A stretch of DNA of 64,000 nt, from NCBI RefSeq assembly GCF_014652615.1, contig NZ_BMZD01000003.1:434001-498000 (forward strand). Direction: 5' to 3'. Shown here piece after piece: positions 51,287 through 59,614 of this stretch (position 1 is its first letter; each line of letters starts with the position of its first letter). A program made the translations under genes and the position numbers. Under the pieces are notes generated by a model. That model worked only from the letters and a program-made list of their open reading frames with translations, searched no databases and was not told the origin of the DNA. Source of the stretch: Novosphingobium arvoryzae (GTDB taxonomy: Bacteria > Pseudomonadota > Alphaproteobacteria > Sphingomonadales > Sphingomonadaceae).

Positions 51287-52219
51287 TCAGGCAAAGGTGT
51301 GTTCGGGGCCGATCGGCAGGGAGCCGCCCAGCACGGCTTCGTCGATCCGCTTGAGATGGAACGCGCGGTCGCCCCAGGCGCCGCACAGCGCCCAACTGCG
51401 CTTCATCCAGAAGTGCAGGTCGACCTCATAGGTGTAGCCCATGGCGCCGTGGACCTGGATCGCGGTTTCGGCCGTCAGCATCGCCGCGTCGCTCGCGGCC
51501 AGCTTGGCGTGGCTGACGTGGGCAGCGGCGCTGTCCAGTCCGTCCTGCATCGCCGCGGCTGCGCGCCAGACGACCGGCTTGGCGAACTCAATCGCGACCG
51601 AGCAGCTGGCCAGCTGGTGCTTGATCCCCTGGAATGCGCCGATCGGTTGCCCGAACTGGGTGCGGATCTTGGCGTACTCGACGGCCTGATGCAGCATCGC
51701 ATCGGCCAGACCGACCAGCTGCGCCGCGCTCATCAGTGCGCCGAGGTTCAGCAGGTGCGGATCATCGCTGACGGTCGCGGGTCGCGCCGTCAGCTGGCGG
51801 AGCGGATCGACGCTGACCAGCGCCTCCCCCTCGCCATCGGCAACCCACGGGTTAATCGCGTGAGCCGGTGCCAGCTTGCGCGTGCCTGCCACCACATCGG
51901 CCAGACCGTCCGTCTGCCCTTGGGAGAGCAGCCACGGCACGCCCACAAAAGCGGTATCGACCAGCGGCTCGGCCAGACAGGCCCGGCCGCATTCCGCCGC
52001 GATCAGCGCGGCTTCGACCAGTCCCATGCCAAGGCCGCCATGCTCTTCCGGCACGAGCAGCCCGGTCAGGCCCATGTCGACCAGACCCTGCCAGATCGCC
52101 GGATCGCGCGGACCCGCTTCGTCCAGTCGCCGCAAGACTTCGGGGCCGTGCGTCCCCGTCAGGTAATCGCGCACGCCCTCTGCCAGCGTCAGCTGGTCTT
52201 CGGAAAACCGGAAATCCAT
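51287..52219 (-). CDS. Acyl-CoA dehydrogenase, short subunit of second pair
   Basis: 310 residues. DFRFSEDQLTLAEGVRDYL at the N-terminus, YAKIRTQFGQPIGAFQGIKHQLA in the C-terminal domain and QVHGAMGYTYEVDLHFWMKR near the end. The short length and motif are typical of a partner subunit (FadE32/FadE33 type). It overlaps the stop of the next dehydrogenase gene by one base (TGATG), which argues for a heteromeric complex with that protein. Likely role: alpha,beta-desaturation of a ring-degradation CoA thioester. Confidence 0.86.
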   Translation of the reverse strand: MDFRFSEDQLTLAEGVRDYLTGTHGPEVLRRLDEAGPRDPAIWQGLVDMGLTGLLVPEEHGGLGMGLVEAALIAAECGRACLAEPLVDTAFVGVPWLLSQGQTDGLADVVAGTRKLAPAHAINPWVADGEGEALVSVDPLRQLTARPATVSDDPHLLNLGALMSAAQLVGLADAMLHQAVEYAKIRTQFGQPIGAFQGIKHQLASCSVAIEFAKPVVWRAAAAMQDGLDSAAAHVSHAKLAASDAAMLTAETAIQVHGAMGYTYEVDLHFWMKRSWALCGAWGDRAFHLKRIDEAVLGGSLPIGPEHTFA

Positions 52220-53382
52220 CAGCCCGCTCCCACGCGAGGAAGGCCGAGCAGGCGTTCGGCCGTGATGTTGCGTTGCACCTCGTTCGAGCCGGCATAGATC
52301 GGGCCGGAGAGCGAGAAGATGTAGCCTTCGAGCCACTGGTTGATGCGGCCATCGTCAAACCGCTTCAGCTCTGCCGCCGCGCCCAGCAATTGCATCGCGG
52401 TGCGGTGCATCGAGCGGTCGAGTTCGGACCAGAAGATCTTGTTGAGGCTGGCCTCCGCTCCGATCTTGCCCCCGGCCATGATCTTCGCCGCCACGGCATA
52501 GGTGTTATAGGCATAGGCCTGCGCCGCGCCCCACGCCTGCACCACGGCCTCGCGCGCCGACGGCGCGGCATGGTCGGCGTGCTGGCGATAGAGTTCGACC
52601 AGCCGCTTCGCCGTCGCCTGAAACCGTCCGGGCGAGCGCAGCATCAGCCCGCGTTCGAACCCGGCAGTCGCCATCGCCACGTTCCAGCCCTGCCCTTCGC
52701 CCGCCAGGCAGTTTTCCACCGGTACGCGCACTTCATCGAAGAACAGTTCGGCAAAGCCGGTATCGCCGTGCAGCTGGCGGATCGGACGGCGGGTAATGCC
52801 GGGGCTGTTCATGTCGAACAGGATGAAGGTCAGCCCCTTGTGCCGCTTGCTGTCCGGGTCGGTGCGGAAAATGCCAAAGCCCCAGTCGGCAAAGGCCGCG
52901 CGGCTTGACCAGGTCTTCTGGCCGGTGATGACGTAGTGATCGCCATCGCGCACGGCCTTGGACTGGATCGCCGCCATGTCGCTGCCCGCGCCGGGTTCGG
53001 ACCAGGCCTGCGCCCAGATCACTTCGCCTTTGGCCATCGGGGTCAGGAACCGGGCCTTCTGCTCCTCGGTCCCGAATTCCATGATCGTCGGGCCGAGCAG
53101 GAAGATGCCGTTCTGGTTGGCCCGGTTGGGACCGCCAGCACGGAAATACTCTTCCTCGAAGATCAGCCACTGGATCAGGTCCAGCCCGCGCCCGCCATAG
53201 GCTTCGGGCCAGGTGACCATGCCCCAGTTGCCGCTGGCCAGGGTGCGCTCCCACTCGACGTGCTGGTCATAGCCTTCGCGGCATTCCAGCGTAACGAGCG
53301 GTTCCTTCGGCACGTGCGCTTCCATCCAGGCGCGCACTTCGGCCCGGAACGCCTGCTGTTCAGGAGTGTATTGCAGCTGCAT
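52219..53382 (-). CDS. Acyl-CoA dehydrogenase, long subunit of second pair
   Basis: 387 residues with WAQAWSEPGAGSDMAAIQSKA, GQKTWSSRAAFADW, FERGLMLRSPG and IYAGSNEVQRNITAERLLG. The YAGS loop again lacks the MCAD-type Glu. The start MQLQYTPEQQAFRAEV matches family N-termini; the open frame extends a further 17 codons. It follows the echA20-like gene by 13 nt and is paired with the short dehydrogenase downstream, mirroring the 46987/48162 pair. FadE31 is the likely actinobacterial counterpart by order of genes. Confidence 0.86.
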   Translation of the reverse strand: MQLQYTPEQQAFRAEVRAWMEAHVPKEPLVTLECREGYDQHVEWERTLASGNWGMVTWPEAYGGRGLDLIQWLIFEEEYFRAGGPNRANQNGIFLLGPTIMEFGTEEQKARFLTPMAKGEVIWAQAWSEPGAGSDMAAIQSKAVRDGDHYVITGQKTWSSRAAFADWGFGIFRTDPDSKRHKGLTFILFDMNSPGITRRPIRQLHGDTGFAELFFDEVRVPVENCLAGEGQGWNVAMATAGFERGLMLRSPGRFQATAKRLVELYRQHADHAAPSAREAVVQAWGAAQAYAYNTYAVAAKIMAGGKIGAEASLNKIFWSELDRSMHRTAMQLLGAAAELKRFDDGRINQWLEGYIFSLSGPIYAGSNEVQRNITAERLLGLPRVGAG

Positions 53383-53395
53383 CAGAACGCATCCA

Positions 53396-54151
53396 TCAGA
53401 ATTGGGCCGCCTTGCCGGTTTCAACAAAGGCATCGCGCGCCTTCTGGCTGTCTTCGTGCATGTACATTTCCAGGGTGAAGCCCTGTTCCCAGCGATAGCC
53501 GCGATCGACGTCGCGCGGTTCCAGCCCGTTCAGCGCTTCCTTGGCGATGACCAGCGCCTTGCGGCTCTTGCTGGCGACGATCGCGCAGAACGCGCGCGCC
53601 TCGGCCACGAGGTCGGCCCGCGGCACGACCTTCTCGACCGCGCCAAGCCGATAGGCTTCCTCGGCCGGGATGTTGCCGCCCGTGAAAAAGGCCGCGCGGA
53701 CCTTGTGCAGCGGCAGCATCCGCGACAGGTGGCTAGCCCCGCCCATTGCCCCGCGATCGACCTCCGGCAGCGAGAAGAACGCATCGTCTGCCGCGATGAT
53801 CGTATCGGCCGCGCCGCAAATTCCGATCCCGCCGCCGATCACGAACTTGTGCGCGGCGACCACCACCGGCACTTCGGCATCGCGAATGGCCTTGAAGGTC
53901 AGGTAATTGCCGCGGTTCAGCACGGTGATGCGCTCCGGGTGGGCCTGCATCTCCTTGATGTCGACCCCGCCGCAGAACCCGCGCGATTCCTCTGCCGCGC
54001 GGATCAGCACGCAGTTGACGTCCGGATTGCTGGCGACCGCCGTGATGATCGCGGGCAATGACATCCAGGTCTGGCTGTCGAACGCGTTGACCGGCGGAAC
54101 ATCGAACACGATTTCCGCGATCCGGTCCTTGATGGTGGTGGTAATGCCCAT
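53396..54151 (-). CDS. echA20: EchA20-like crotonase (ring-opening CoA hydrolase type)
   Basis: 251-residue crotonase-fold protein closely matching the mycobacterial EchA20 pattern that I recall: PPVNAFDSQTW, GFCGGVDIKEMQ, FVIGGGIGICGAAD, FFSLPEVDRGAMGGASHLSR and YRWEQGFTLEMYM. The first catalytic Glu of ordinary enoyl-CoA hydratases is Gly here, as expected for this subgroup, while the PE of the second position is kept. EchA20 opens the ring C/D remnant by a retro-aldol/Claisen-type hydrolysis before IpdAB acts. The operon partners IpdC and IpdAB support the call. Confidence 0.9.
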   Translation of the reverse strand: MGITTTIKDRIAEIVFDVPPVNAFDSQTWMSLPAIITAVASNPDVNCVLIRAAEESRGFCGGVDIKEMQAHPERITVLNRGNYLTFKAIRDAEVPVVVAAHKFVIGGGIGICGAADTIIAADDAFFSLPEVDRGAMGGASHLSRMLPLHKVRAAFFTGGNIPAEEAYRLGAVEKVVPRADLVAEARAFCAIVASKSRKALVIAKEALNGLEPRDVDRGYRWEQGFTLEMYMHEDSQKARDAFVETGKAAQF

Positions 54152-54154
54152 GTC

Positions 54155-55222
54155 TTACTCCTGGGTGCCAAGGCCGCGCAGCGCGGTCAGCCGCGCTTCC
54201 GCCTCGGTCATGATGCTGTCGATCAGCGCGGCGCAGGTCGGCAGGTCGGCCAGCCGCCCGCCCACCACGCCAGTGGCCATCAGGCCGTCCGCGTCGGCGC
54301 CATCGACCACGGCGCGCTGGATCATCATCGGCGCGGCCGCGGCCATCATTGCCTGCATCAGCGAAAGCCCGCCGTGCGAGGTCATGCCCTTGGCCGCGTG
54401 GTAAAGGTCGATGAACGAAGCGCCGGTCTGGCGCTTCATCGCCAGCCCTGCCTCGACCGCGCGCAGCCACATGCCGATCCGGCCGGACTGCTCGATGCGG
54501 GCAAGCGCTGGGTTCAGGATCATCCGCTGCGGGATCCCGTCGACCTTGGTGGTCACGACAATGTCATTGGTTCCCGCCTTGACGTAGCGCCCCTTAGTGC
54601 TGGCCGGCACTGGGCTTTCCGCCGTCATCAGGAAGCGCGTGCCCATCGCGATGCCGCAAGCGCCATAAGCCAGCGCCGCCGCCAGCCCGCGCCCGTCGCC
54701 AAAGCCACCCGCCGCGACGACCGGCACGTTCACTGCGTCCAGCACTTGCGGCAGCAGCACGGTGGAAGGGACCGAACCGGTATGCCCGCCACCCTCGCCG
54801 CCCTGCACCACGACCATGTCGCAGCCCAGCTGGACCATCTTCTCGGCGTGCTTCACCGCCCCGACCGTGGGGATGCACAGGATGCCCGCATCCTTGAACC
54901 GGGCGATCATCTTGGCATCCGGCCCGCGTCCGAAACTGACGGCCCGCACGCGATCGCGGTTGGCCAGGATCACTTCGACGATTTCCGCAGCACCCGGTTG
55001 GAAGCTGTGGAAATTGATGCCGAAATTGTGCGGCGTCAGGTCACGCAGCCGCGCCACCTCCTCGCGCGCCTCGGCCGGAGTCATCACCGCGCAGGCCAGA
55101 AAGCCGAATGCTCCGGCATTGCTGGACGCGGCGACGAGTTCAGGCGTCGCCACCCAGCCCATTGCGGTCTGGATCACGGGAACGCGGCAGCCTAGCGCCT
55201 CGGTGAGCGGGGTGCAGATCAC
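54155..55222 (-). CDS. ipdC: IpdC-like flavin reductase (nitronate monooxygenase superfamily)
   Basis: 355-residue TIM-barrel FMN protein with PVIQTAMGWVATPELVAA at the N-terminus, VVQGGEGGGHTGSVP (FMN phosphate and active-site His), PVVAAGGFGDGRGLAAALAYGA and GTRFLMT. The extended agreement with Rv3553 (IpdC), including VVTTKVDG and the final DLPTCAALIDSIM region, favours IpdC over a detoxifying nitronate monooxygenase. IpdC introduces a double bond into the 5-oxo-HIEC-CoA intermediate. It lies between echA20 and another crotonase gene. Confidence 0.9.
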   Translation of the reverse strand: MICTPLTEALGCRVPVIQTAMGWVATPELVAASSNAGAFGFLACAVMTPAEAREEVARLRDLTPHNFGINFHSFQPGAAEIVEVILANRDRVRAVSFGRGPDAKMIARFKDAGILCIPTVGAVKHAEKMVQLGCDMVVVQGGEGGGHTGSVPSTVLLPQVLDAVNVPVVAAGGFGDGRGLAAALAYGACGIAMGTRFLMTAESPVPASTKGRYVKAGTNDIVVTTKVDGIPQRMILNPALARIEQSGRIGMWLRAVEAGLAMKRQTGASFIDLYHAAKGMTSHGGLSLMQAMMAAAAPMMIQRAVVDGADADGLMATGVVGGRLADLPTCAALIDSIMTEAEARLTALRGLGTQE

Positions 55223-55227
55223 TTGGC

Positions 55228-56124
55228 TCAGCCTTCCTTGGCCTGCTGCTTGTTCTGTGCGGCCATCGCCTTGCCATCAAGGCCGCCGATGGAATTGCCC
55301 AGCACCAGATCGTTCTGCGCATGGGCGAAGTGGTGCATGTGGAACACCGCATCCATCGCGCTGCGCTTGCCGCGCAGTTCCTCGACGTGATTGATCGCCT
55401 GCTTGGTCAGCCAGTTGCCAAGGCGCGGCTGGGCAACCAGCTTCGCCGCCATCGCTGCGACGGTATCGCGCAGCTCGGCGCGGCTGACGATCTTGTTCAC
55501 CATGCCGAACTGTTCCGCACGCTGCGCGCTCATGCGTTCACCCAGCAGCAGGAACTCCTTGGCCACGCGCGGCGGCAGTTCGAATGCGTGGGCGAAGTAT
55601 TCCACGCCGGGAATGCCCATGCGGTTGACCGGGTCCTGGAAGAACGCGTCATCGGTCGCCACGATCAGGTCGCAGACCCATGCCAGCATCAGCCCGCCCG
55701 CGATGCAGGCGCCCTGCACCATCGCGATGGTCGGCTTGGCAATGTCGCGCCAACGGCGGCACATGCCGAGATACTGTTCCTGCTCACGCGTGTAGAGCAG
55801 TTCGGCACCGGGACGCGTCACGTGCGGCGGCACCATCAGGCGGTTTTCGAACTGCGTGTAAAGGTCGCGTCCCGGCGTGCCGATGTCGTGGCCCGCGCTG
55901 AAGTGCTTGCCATTCCCGGCCAGCACGATGCACTTGACCGCATCGTCGTTGGTCGCGCGCATGAACGCGTCGTCCAGCGCATAGGTCATCTGCCCGTTCT
56001 GCGCATTGTTGAAGTCCGGGCGGTTCATCGTCACCCAGGCTACGCCGTCGATCACTTCGTACAGCACCGGCTGATCGGTTTCGTAAACGACGTCCACCTG
56101 TTTCGGCTCGACTAGATCGCTCAT
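55228..56124 (-). CDS. Crotonase-fold protein without the two catalytic glutamates
   Basis: 298 residues: WVTMNRPDFNNAQNGQMTYAL, GNGKHFSAGHDIGTPGRD (CoA-binding and oxyanion loop) and GACIAGGLMLAWVCDLIVA. The usual hydratase Glu positions are M146 and V166 (QDPVNRMGIPG), so ordinary water addition is unlikely. A long insertion after the oxyanion loop (residues about 85-115) is a second peculiarity. It may be an isomerase, hydrolase or C-C lyase of the pathway. It sits between ipdB (14-nt gap) and ipdC (5-nt gap) in the operon. Confidence 0.85.
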   Translation of the reverse strand: MSDLVEPKQVDVVYETDQPVLYEVIDGVAWVTMNRPDFNNAQNGQMTYALDDAFMRATNDDAVKCIVLAGNGKHFSAGHDIGTPGRDLYTQFENRLMVPPHVTRPGAELLYTREQEQYLGMCRRWRDIAKPTIAMVQGACIAGGLMLAWVCDLIVATDDAFFQDPVNRMGIPGVEYFAHAFELPPRVAKEFLLLGERMSAQRAEQFGMVNKIVSRAELRDTVAAMAAKLVAQPRLGNWLTKQAINHVEELRGKRSAMDAVFHMHHFAHAQNDLVLGNSIGGLDGKAMAAQNKQQAKEG

Positions 56125-56138
56125 GGTTCTCTCTCCCC

Positions 56139-56933
56139 TCAGGCCTGCCCGACACGGGCTGGCGGGTTGTCCTTGATCACGCTGGCGCGGATATTGTGCG
56201 GGTCGAGCCGGGCGATGATCGCCAGTTCCTCGGCCCCCGGCAGCGCCGTTTCGACGATGTCGCCGCGCTCCAGTTCAAATCCGGTGGCTTCCTGCACCTG
56301 TTCAAAGGTCACGCCCGGATGCAGCGACACCACGCGGATCGCGTTGTCCTTGCCACCAAAGTCCATGACGCACAGATTGGTCACGATCACGCGCAGGTCG
56401 ACGGCGGAATAGTTCCCGCCCGGCACGCGCTTGGCCGGGTTGTAGCCGACGCCCGACACCATATCGACTTCGCCCGCCACGAACACGCGGGGCGTGTGGC
56501 TGGGGAAGAAGAAGCTGTTGGGGTGGTAGATCGTGTTGCCGGGGAACCCGCGCACGCCCAGCATCTGGGTCTTGGGCTGCTGGTGGGTTCCGCCCAGCTG
56601 CGAAAGGTTGATCTGCCCGAACCGGTCGATCTGCGTCGGCGTCACCATCGCGTGGCGCCGTCCGCTCCACACCGCGCTGTCGAAAAAGCGCGAGAACGGC
56701 AGGTGGCCGGCGAACTTCGGCTTGTAGTCACCGCGCGGGCCGATCGGCACCGGCTGCTCGACCAGATAGGCCTCGCCATCGGTCATCATCAGTTCCGGCG
56801 TGTGCGTCAGCTTGGCCAGGCTCGCGCCCAGCCGCGGGACCGGGCCAACGCCCGTTGCCACCACTTCACCATTGCCCCGGAACGCTTCCGAAGCTGCGAA
56901 AATGCAGAGTTCTGCCAGGGTCACTTCGCTCAT
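56139..56933 (-). CDS. ipdB: IpdB-like subunit of ring-opening CoA-hydrolase/transferase-fold complex
   Basis: 264 residues of the CoA-transferase family I beta type: ELCIFAASEAFRGNGEVVATGVGPVPRLGA, RFGQINLSQLGGTHQQP, GFPGNTIYHPNSFFF and a VVSLHPGVTFEQVQEATGF ending. In mycobacteria IpdA and IpdB form a heterotetramer that hydrolytically opens the last steroid ring (ring D) of COCHEA-CoA. The start overlaps the ipdA stop by 1 nt. Ordinary 3-oxoacid CoA-transferases share the fold, but position beside IpdC and EchA20 makes IpdB much more likely. Confidence 0.9.
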   Translation of the reverse strand: MSEVTLAELCIFAASEAFRGNGEVVATGVGPVPRLGASLAKLTHTPELMMTDGEAYLVEQPVPIGPRGDYKPKFAGHLPFSRFFDSAVWSGRRHAMVTPTQIDRFGQINLSQLGGTHQQPKTQMLGVRGFPGNTIYHPNSFFFPSHTPRVFVAGEVDMVSGVGYNPAKRVPGGNYSAVDLRVIVTNLCVMDFGGKDNAIRVVSLHPGVTFEQVQEATGFELERGDIVETALPGAEELAIIARLDPHNIRASVIKDNPPARVGQA

Positions 56934-57817
56934 CAGAACACCGGCAGCGGCAGAGCCGCGACCGCCTCCTTTCCGCCAACGGATTCCAGATATGCGGCTT
57001 CGTCCGCGCCGACGAAACGGTCCTTGACCGCGTTCCAGTCGCCCGGATCCTTCGCCGCGTCGGTGTAGGCCTTGAACGCCTTCATGTCCCAGCCATAAGC
57101 CGGCGGCATCGAGCTGGGATGCGCGCCGCACGGGATATGCGTGACGCCGCTGACAAAGCAGCGTTCGAACACATTGGCCTGCGCGGTGTCGGGATAGTGG
57201 TCCTCCATCTGGTCGACCAGTTCCTCGCAGCTGACATAAGTCCTGGCCGCCGCCTTCGCGAACCATTCGTCGTAGTAGACGTCAGGCCCGAACAGCTGGA
57301 CGTTACCGCGCCAGTCGCTGCGGTTCACATGCAGCAGCGCCGCATCCAGCTTCAGCGCGGGCATCGCGATCAGCACTTCGCCATCGTCATAGGGCGACTG
57401 GACGTGCTTCAGGCCGCCAAGGTCAGCCAGGTCGGTACCCAGGCCGACGCGGGTCGGCAGGAACGGCAGGCCGAACGCGGCGGCCTTGAGGCCCCACTGG
57501 AACATGCCTTCGTCGAGTTCGAGCACTTCGATCTGCCCCGCTTCGCGGGCCTTGCGGAACCAGGGCTCCAGCGGAATTGCATCGAGGCTGACAAAGGCGA
57601 AGACCAGCTTCTTTACCTTGCCCGCCGCGCAGAGCATCCCCACGTCCGCGCCGCCATAGGCCACGATCGTCAGGTCCTTCAGGTCCGAACGCAGGATTTC
57701 GCGCACCAGCGCCATCGGCTTGCGCCGCGGCCCCCAGCCGCCAATCCCCAGCGTCATTCCATCTTTCAACTCGCCGACGATTTCCGCCGGGGTCATCCGT
57801 TTGTCCAACATGCTCAT
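56933..57817 (-). CDS. ipdA: IpdA-like subunit of ring-opening CoA-hydrolase/transferase-fold complex
   Basis: 294 residues, CoA-transferase family I alpha type. LKDGMTLGIGGWGPRRKPMALVREIL contains the Gly-rich loop; LTIVAYGGADVGMLCAAGKV, PFLPTRVGLGTDL and AALLHVNRSDWRGN follow. It acts with IpdB on the final carbocyclic intermediate. The start MSMLDKR overlaps the stop of the upstream dioxygenase gene (ATGA); an ATG two codons on is also possible. The fixed order ipdA-ipdB with a 1-nt overlap fits a stoichiometric complex. Confidence 0.9.
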   Translation of the reverse strand: MSMLDKRMTPAEIVGELKDGMTLGIGGWGPRRKPMALVREILRSDLKDLTIVAYGGADVGMLCAAGKVKKLVFAFVSLDAIPLEPWFRKAREAGQIEVLELDEGMFQWGLKAAAFGLPFLPTRVGLGTDLADLGGLKHVQSPYDDGEVLIAMPALKLDAALLHVNRSDWRGNVQLFGPDVYYDEWFAKAAARTYVSCEELVDQMEDHYPDTAQANVFERCFVSGVTHIPCGAHPSSMPPAYGWDMKAFKAYTDAAKDPGDWNAVKDRFVGADEAAYLESVGGKEAVAALPLPVF

Positions 57818-58740
57818 TCCGCCGCTGCCTGCTGTTGTTCGCTCATCGCCTTCATCCAGGCCCATTCGTGGCCCCAGACGCTGATCGCCTCGTGCCGGGT
57901 GGTTTCCCAGTTCTCCGGATCGATCACCAGGCTGTCCCAGCCGATTTCCAGGTCGAACCCGCCTGGGGTCTGGACATAGAAGCCGGTCGTCTCGTCATTC
58001 ACGTGGCTGCCCAGCGTCGCGCTTTCGGGGTAGCCATAGCGCTTCATCCGGTCATGCGCCTTGCCGACCTCGTTCATCGACGGCATTTCCAGCATGATGT
58101 GGACCGCGCCCGATGGCGGGATCGGGCCTTCGCCCAGCGCGATCGAATGGTGGCGCCCGTTATCGGCGTGCATGAAGGCAAAGCCCATCGACGGCCCGTC
58201 CGGACCGAACAGTTCGAAGCGCGGCATATCGGTTTCATGGAAGCCGACCACATCGCGATAGAACGTCACGCATTCGTCGAAGTTGGGAGCGGAAAACACC
58301 GCGTGGCCCATGCCCATTTCACCGGTCACGAACGAAGGCACGCCAACCGGGGACACGAAAGGAACATCGGTCACGCTGTCGCCGTGGAAGAATTCCAGCC
58401 CGTTGCCAGCGGGATCGCTGGTGCGGAAGAAGGCCGCAACCCCGCGCTGCGCGGCCTCATCGGCACTGCCCTGCACCACCGGGCGACCAGCCTTGGCGAT
58501 CGCACCCGCCAGGGCATCGAGCGCGGCCGCATCGGCCACCTCATACCCGGCTGCCAGGAAATACTCGCGCTTGCCATGCTCGATCCGGAACCGGAACGGC
58601 CGGGCGTCCACGCGGTAGAGCGCCGCGCCATCCGCCGCATCGGGAGCCCGCATCACCCCTGCCACTTGCGTGAGGAAATGATCCCACTTGTCCGGCTGCG
58701 CAGTCTCAATCACCACATAGCCGAGCGCCTTGATGCCCAT
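57814..58740 (-). CDS. Type I extradiol ring-cleavage dioxygenase (VOC fold), module 2 (HsaC-like)
   Basis: 308 residues, two VOC domains. Candidate Fe(II) ligands are H146 (MGMGHAVF), H197/H198 (GRHHSIAL) and E265 (FDLEIGWD), matching BphC-type numbering closely. It is coupled to ipdA downstream and lies across the divergent promoter from an HsaA-like/HsaD-like operon, so it is the better candidate for HsaC, which meta-cleaves 3,4-DHSA in ring-A degradation. Its paralogue is at 10958. The two share metal-site motifs but differ in the N-terminal half, suggesting different substrates. Confidence 0.88.
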   Translation of the reverse strand: MGIKALGYVVIETAQPDKWDHFLTQVAGVMRAPDAADGAALYRVDARPFRFRIEHGKREYFLAAGYEVADAAALDALAGAIAKAGRPVVQGSADEAAQRGVAAFFRTSDPAGNGLEFFHGDSVTDVPFVSPVGVPSFVTGEMGMGHAVFSAPNFDECVTFYRDVVGFHETDMPRFELFGPDGPSMGFAFMHADNGRHHSIALGEGPIPPSGAVHIMLEMPSMNEVGKAHDRMKRYGYPESATLGSHVNDETTGFYVQTPGGFDLEIGWDSLVIDPENWETTRHEAISVWGHEWAWMKAMSEQQQAAAE

Positions 58741-58745
58741 GGCCG

Positions 58746-59513
58746 TCAGTTTCCTTTCACGAGGTCGAGGAAGTAGGGACGCTCGCCCCCGCCATCGACA
58801 TTGATTCTTGCCCCGCTGACCCAGCTGGCGAGATCAGAGCAAAGCCACAGCACGGCCCCGGCCAGATCCGAACCCAGGCCCATCCGGCCCAGCGGCATCG
58901 ACCGGCCGACCGCAGCCTGCGCCTCGGCGTCGCCGTAAGTCGTTTCAGCCGTTTCGGTCTGCATCAGCCCGGCGATGATCGCGTTGACGCGCACCCCATG
59001 GGGGCCCCACTCCTGCGCCAGGCTTTGCGTCAGGTTGAGCAGCCCCGCTTTCGCCGCGCCATAGGCTGCGGTGCCGGGCGACGGGCGGATGCCCGAAACG
59101 CTGGCGATGTTGATCACATTGCCGCCGCCAGCCGCCACCATGTGCGGATAGGCAGCCTGCGCCATGTACATCGGCGCATGCAGATTGAGCTTGAGGATGG
59201 AGTCGAAAAAGCGCGGGCTGGCCGTCGCCGCCTCGGTTGCCGGAGAACCGCCCGCGTTGTTGACCAGAATGTCGAGCCGCCCATGCGCGGCCACCGTCTG
59301 CTCGACCAGCGCCCTGGCCTGGTCCGGATCACGGATGTCCGCCGCGATGAACGACACGCCTGCCGGCAGATCATCCGGCGCATTCCGGCCACAAACCACC
59401 ACCGCGCAGCCGGCATCGGCCAGCGCTGCGGCAATGTCCTTGCCCAGCCCGCGCGTGCCGCCGGTGACGATCGCCACCCGCCCATTCAGATCGATGGCAT
59501 TGCTGCCTGCCAC
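58746..59513 (-). CDS. Short-chain dehydrogenase/reductase
   Basis: 255 residues with GTG start and GGGGAGAG 8-10 nt upstream. TGGTRGLG, VNNAGGSP and catalytic YGAAK are present. Arg after the cofactor strand (VVCGRNAP) suggests NADP. It is the first gene of the 18-gene minus-strand operon. Its promoter is shared with the divergent HsaA-like gene in a region that holds an operator copy with one degenerate arm. A hydroxysteroid dehydrogenase function is plausible, but the target hydroxyl is unknown. Confidence 0.88.
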   Translation of the reverse strand: MAGSNAIDLNGRVAIVTGGTRGLGKDIAAALADAGCAVVVCGRNAPDDLPAGVSFIAADIRDPDQARALVEQTVAAHGRLDILVNNAGGSPATEAATASPRFFDSILKLNLHAPMYMAQAAYPHMVAAGGGNVINIASVSGIRPSPGTAAYGAAKAGLLNLTQSLAQEWGPHGVRVNAIIAGLMQTETAETTYGDAEAQAAVGRSMPLGRMGLGSDLAGAVLWLCSDLASWVSGARINVDGGGERPYFLDLVKGN

Positions 59514-59569
59514 TGCCCGCTCTCCCCATCACACCACCAAAGCGGGATTTGCCCGCTCAGCAGATTCGA

Positions 59570-59614
59570 AAATCGTCATTATCGAAAGCTGGAATGCTTT
59601 TCAATTGACGATTT
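59570..59614. promoter_or_regulatory. Inverted repeat AAATCGTCA-N27-TGACGATTT in the divergent promoter
   Basis: Perfect 9-bp arms at 59570-59578 and 59606-59614 in the 178-nt spacer between two large divergent operons. The right arm abuts the operator copy at 59614. It could be a second regulator site. Confidence 0.5.

Noticed and set aside
54155-55222. Annotation as a simple nitronate monooxygenase
   Set aside because: The fold is the same, but extended similarity to IpdC and placement between two crotonases and next to IpdAB favour the steroid role.
56139-57817. Annotation as a 3-oxoacid or glutaconate CoA-transferase
   Set aside because: The family fold is shared, but the operon contains IpdC, IpdF and EchA20, for which IpdAB is the expected partner.
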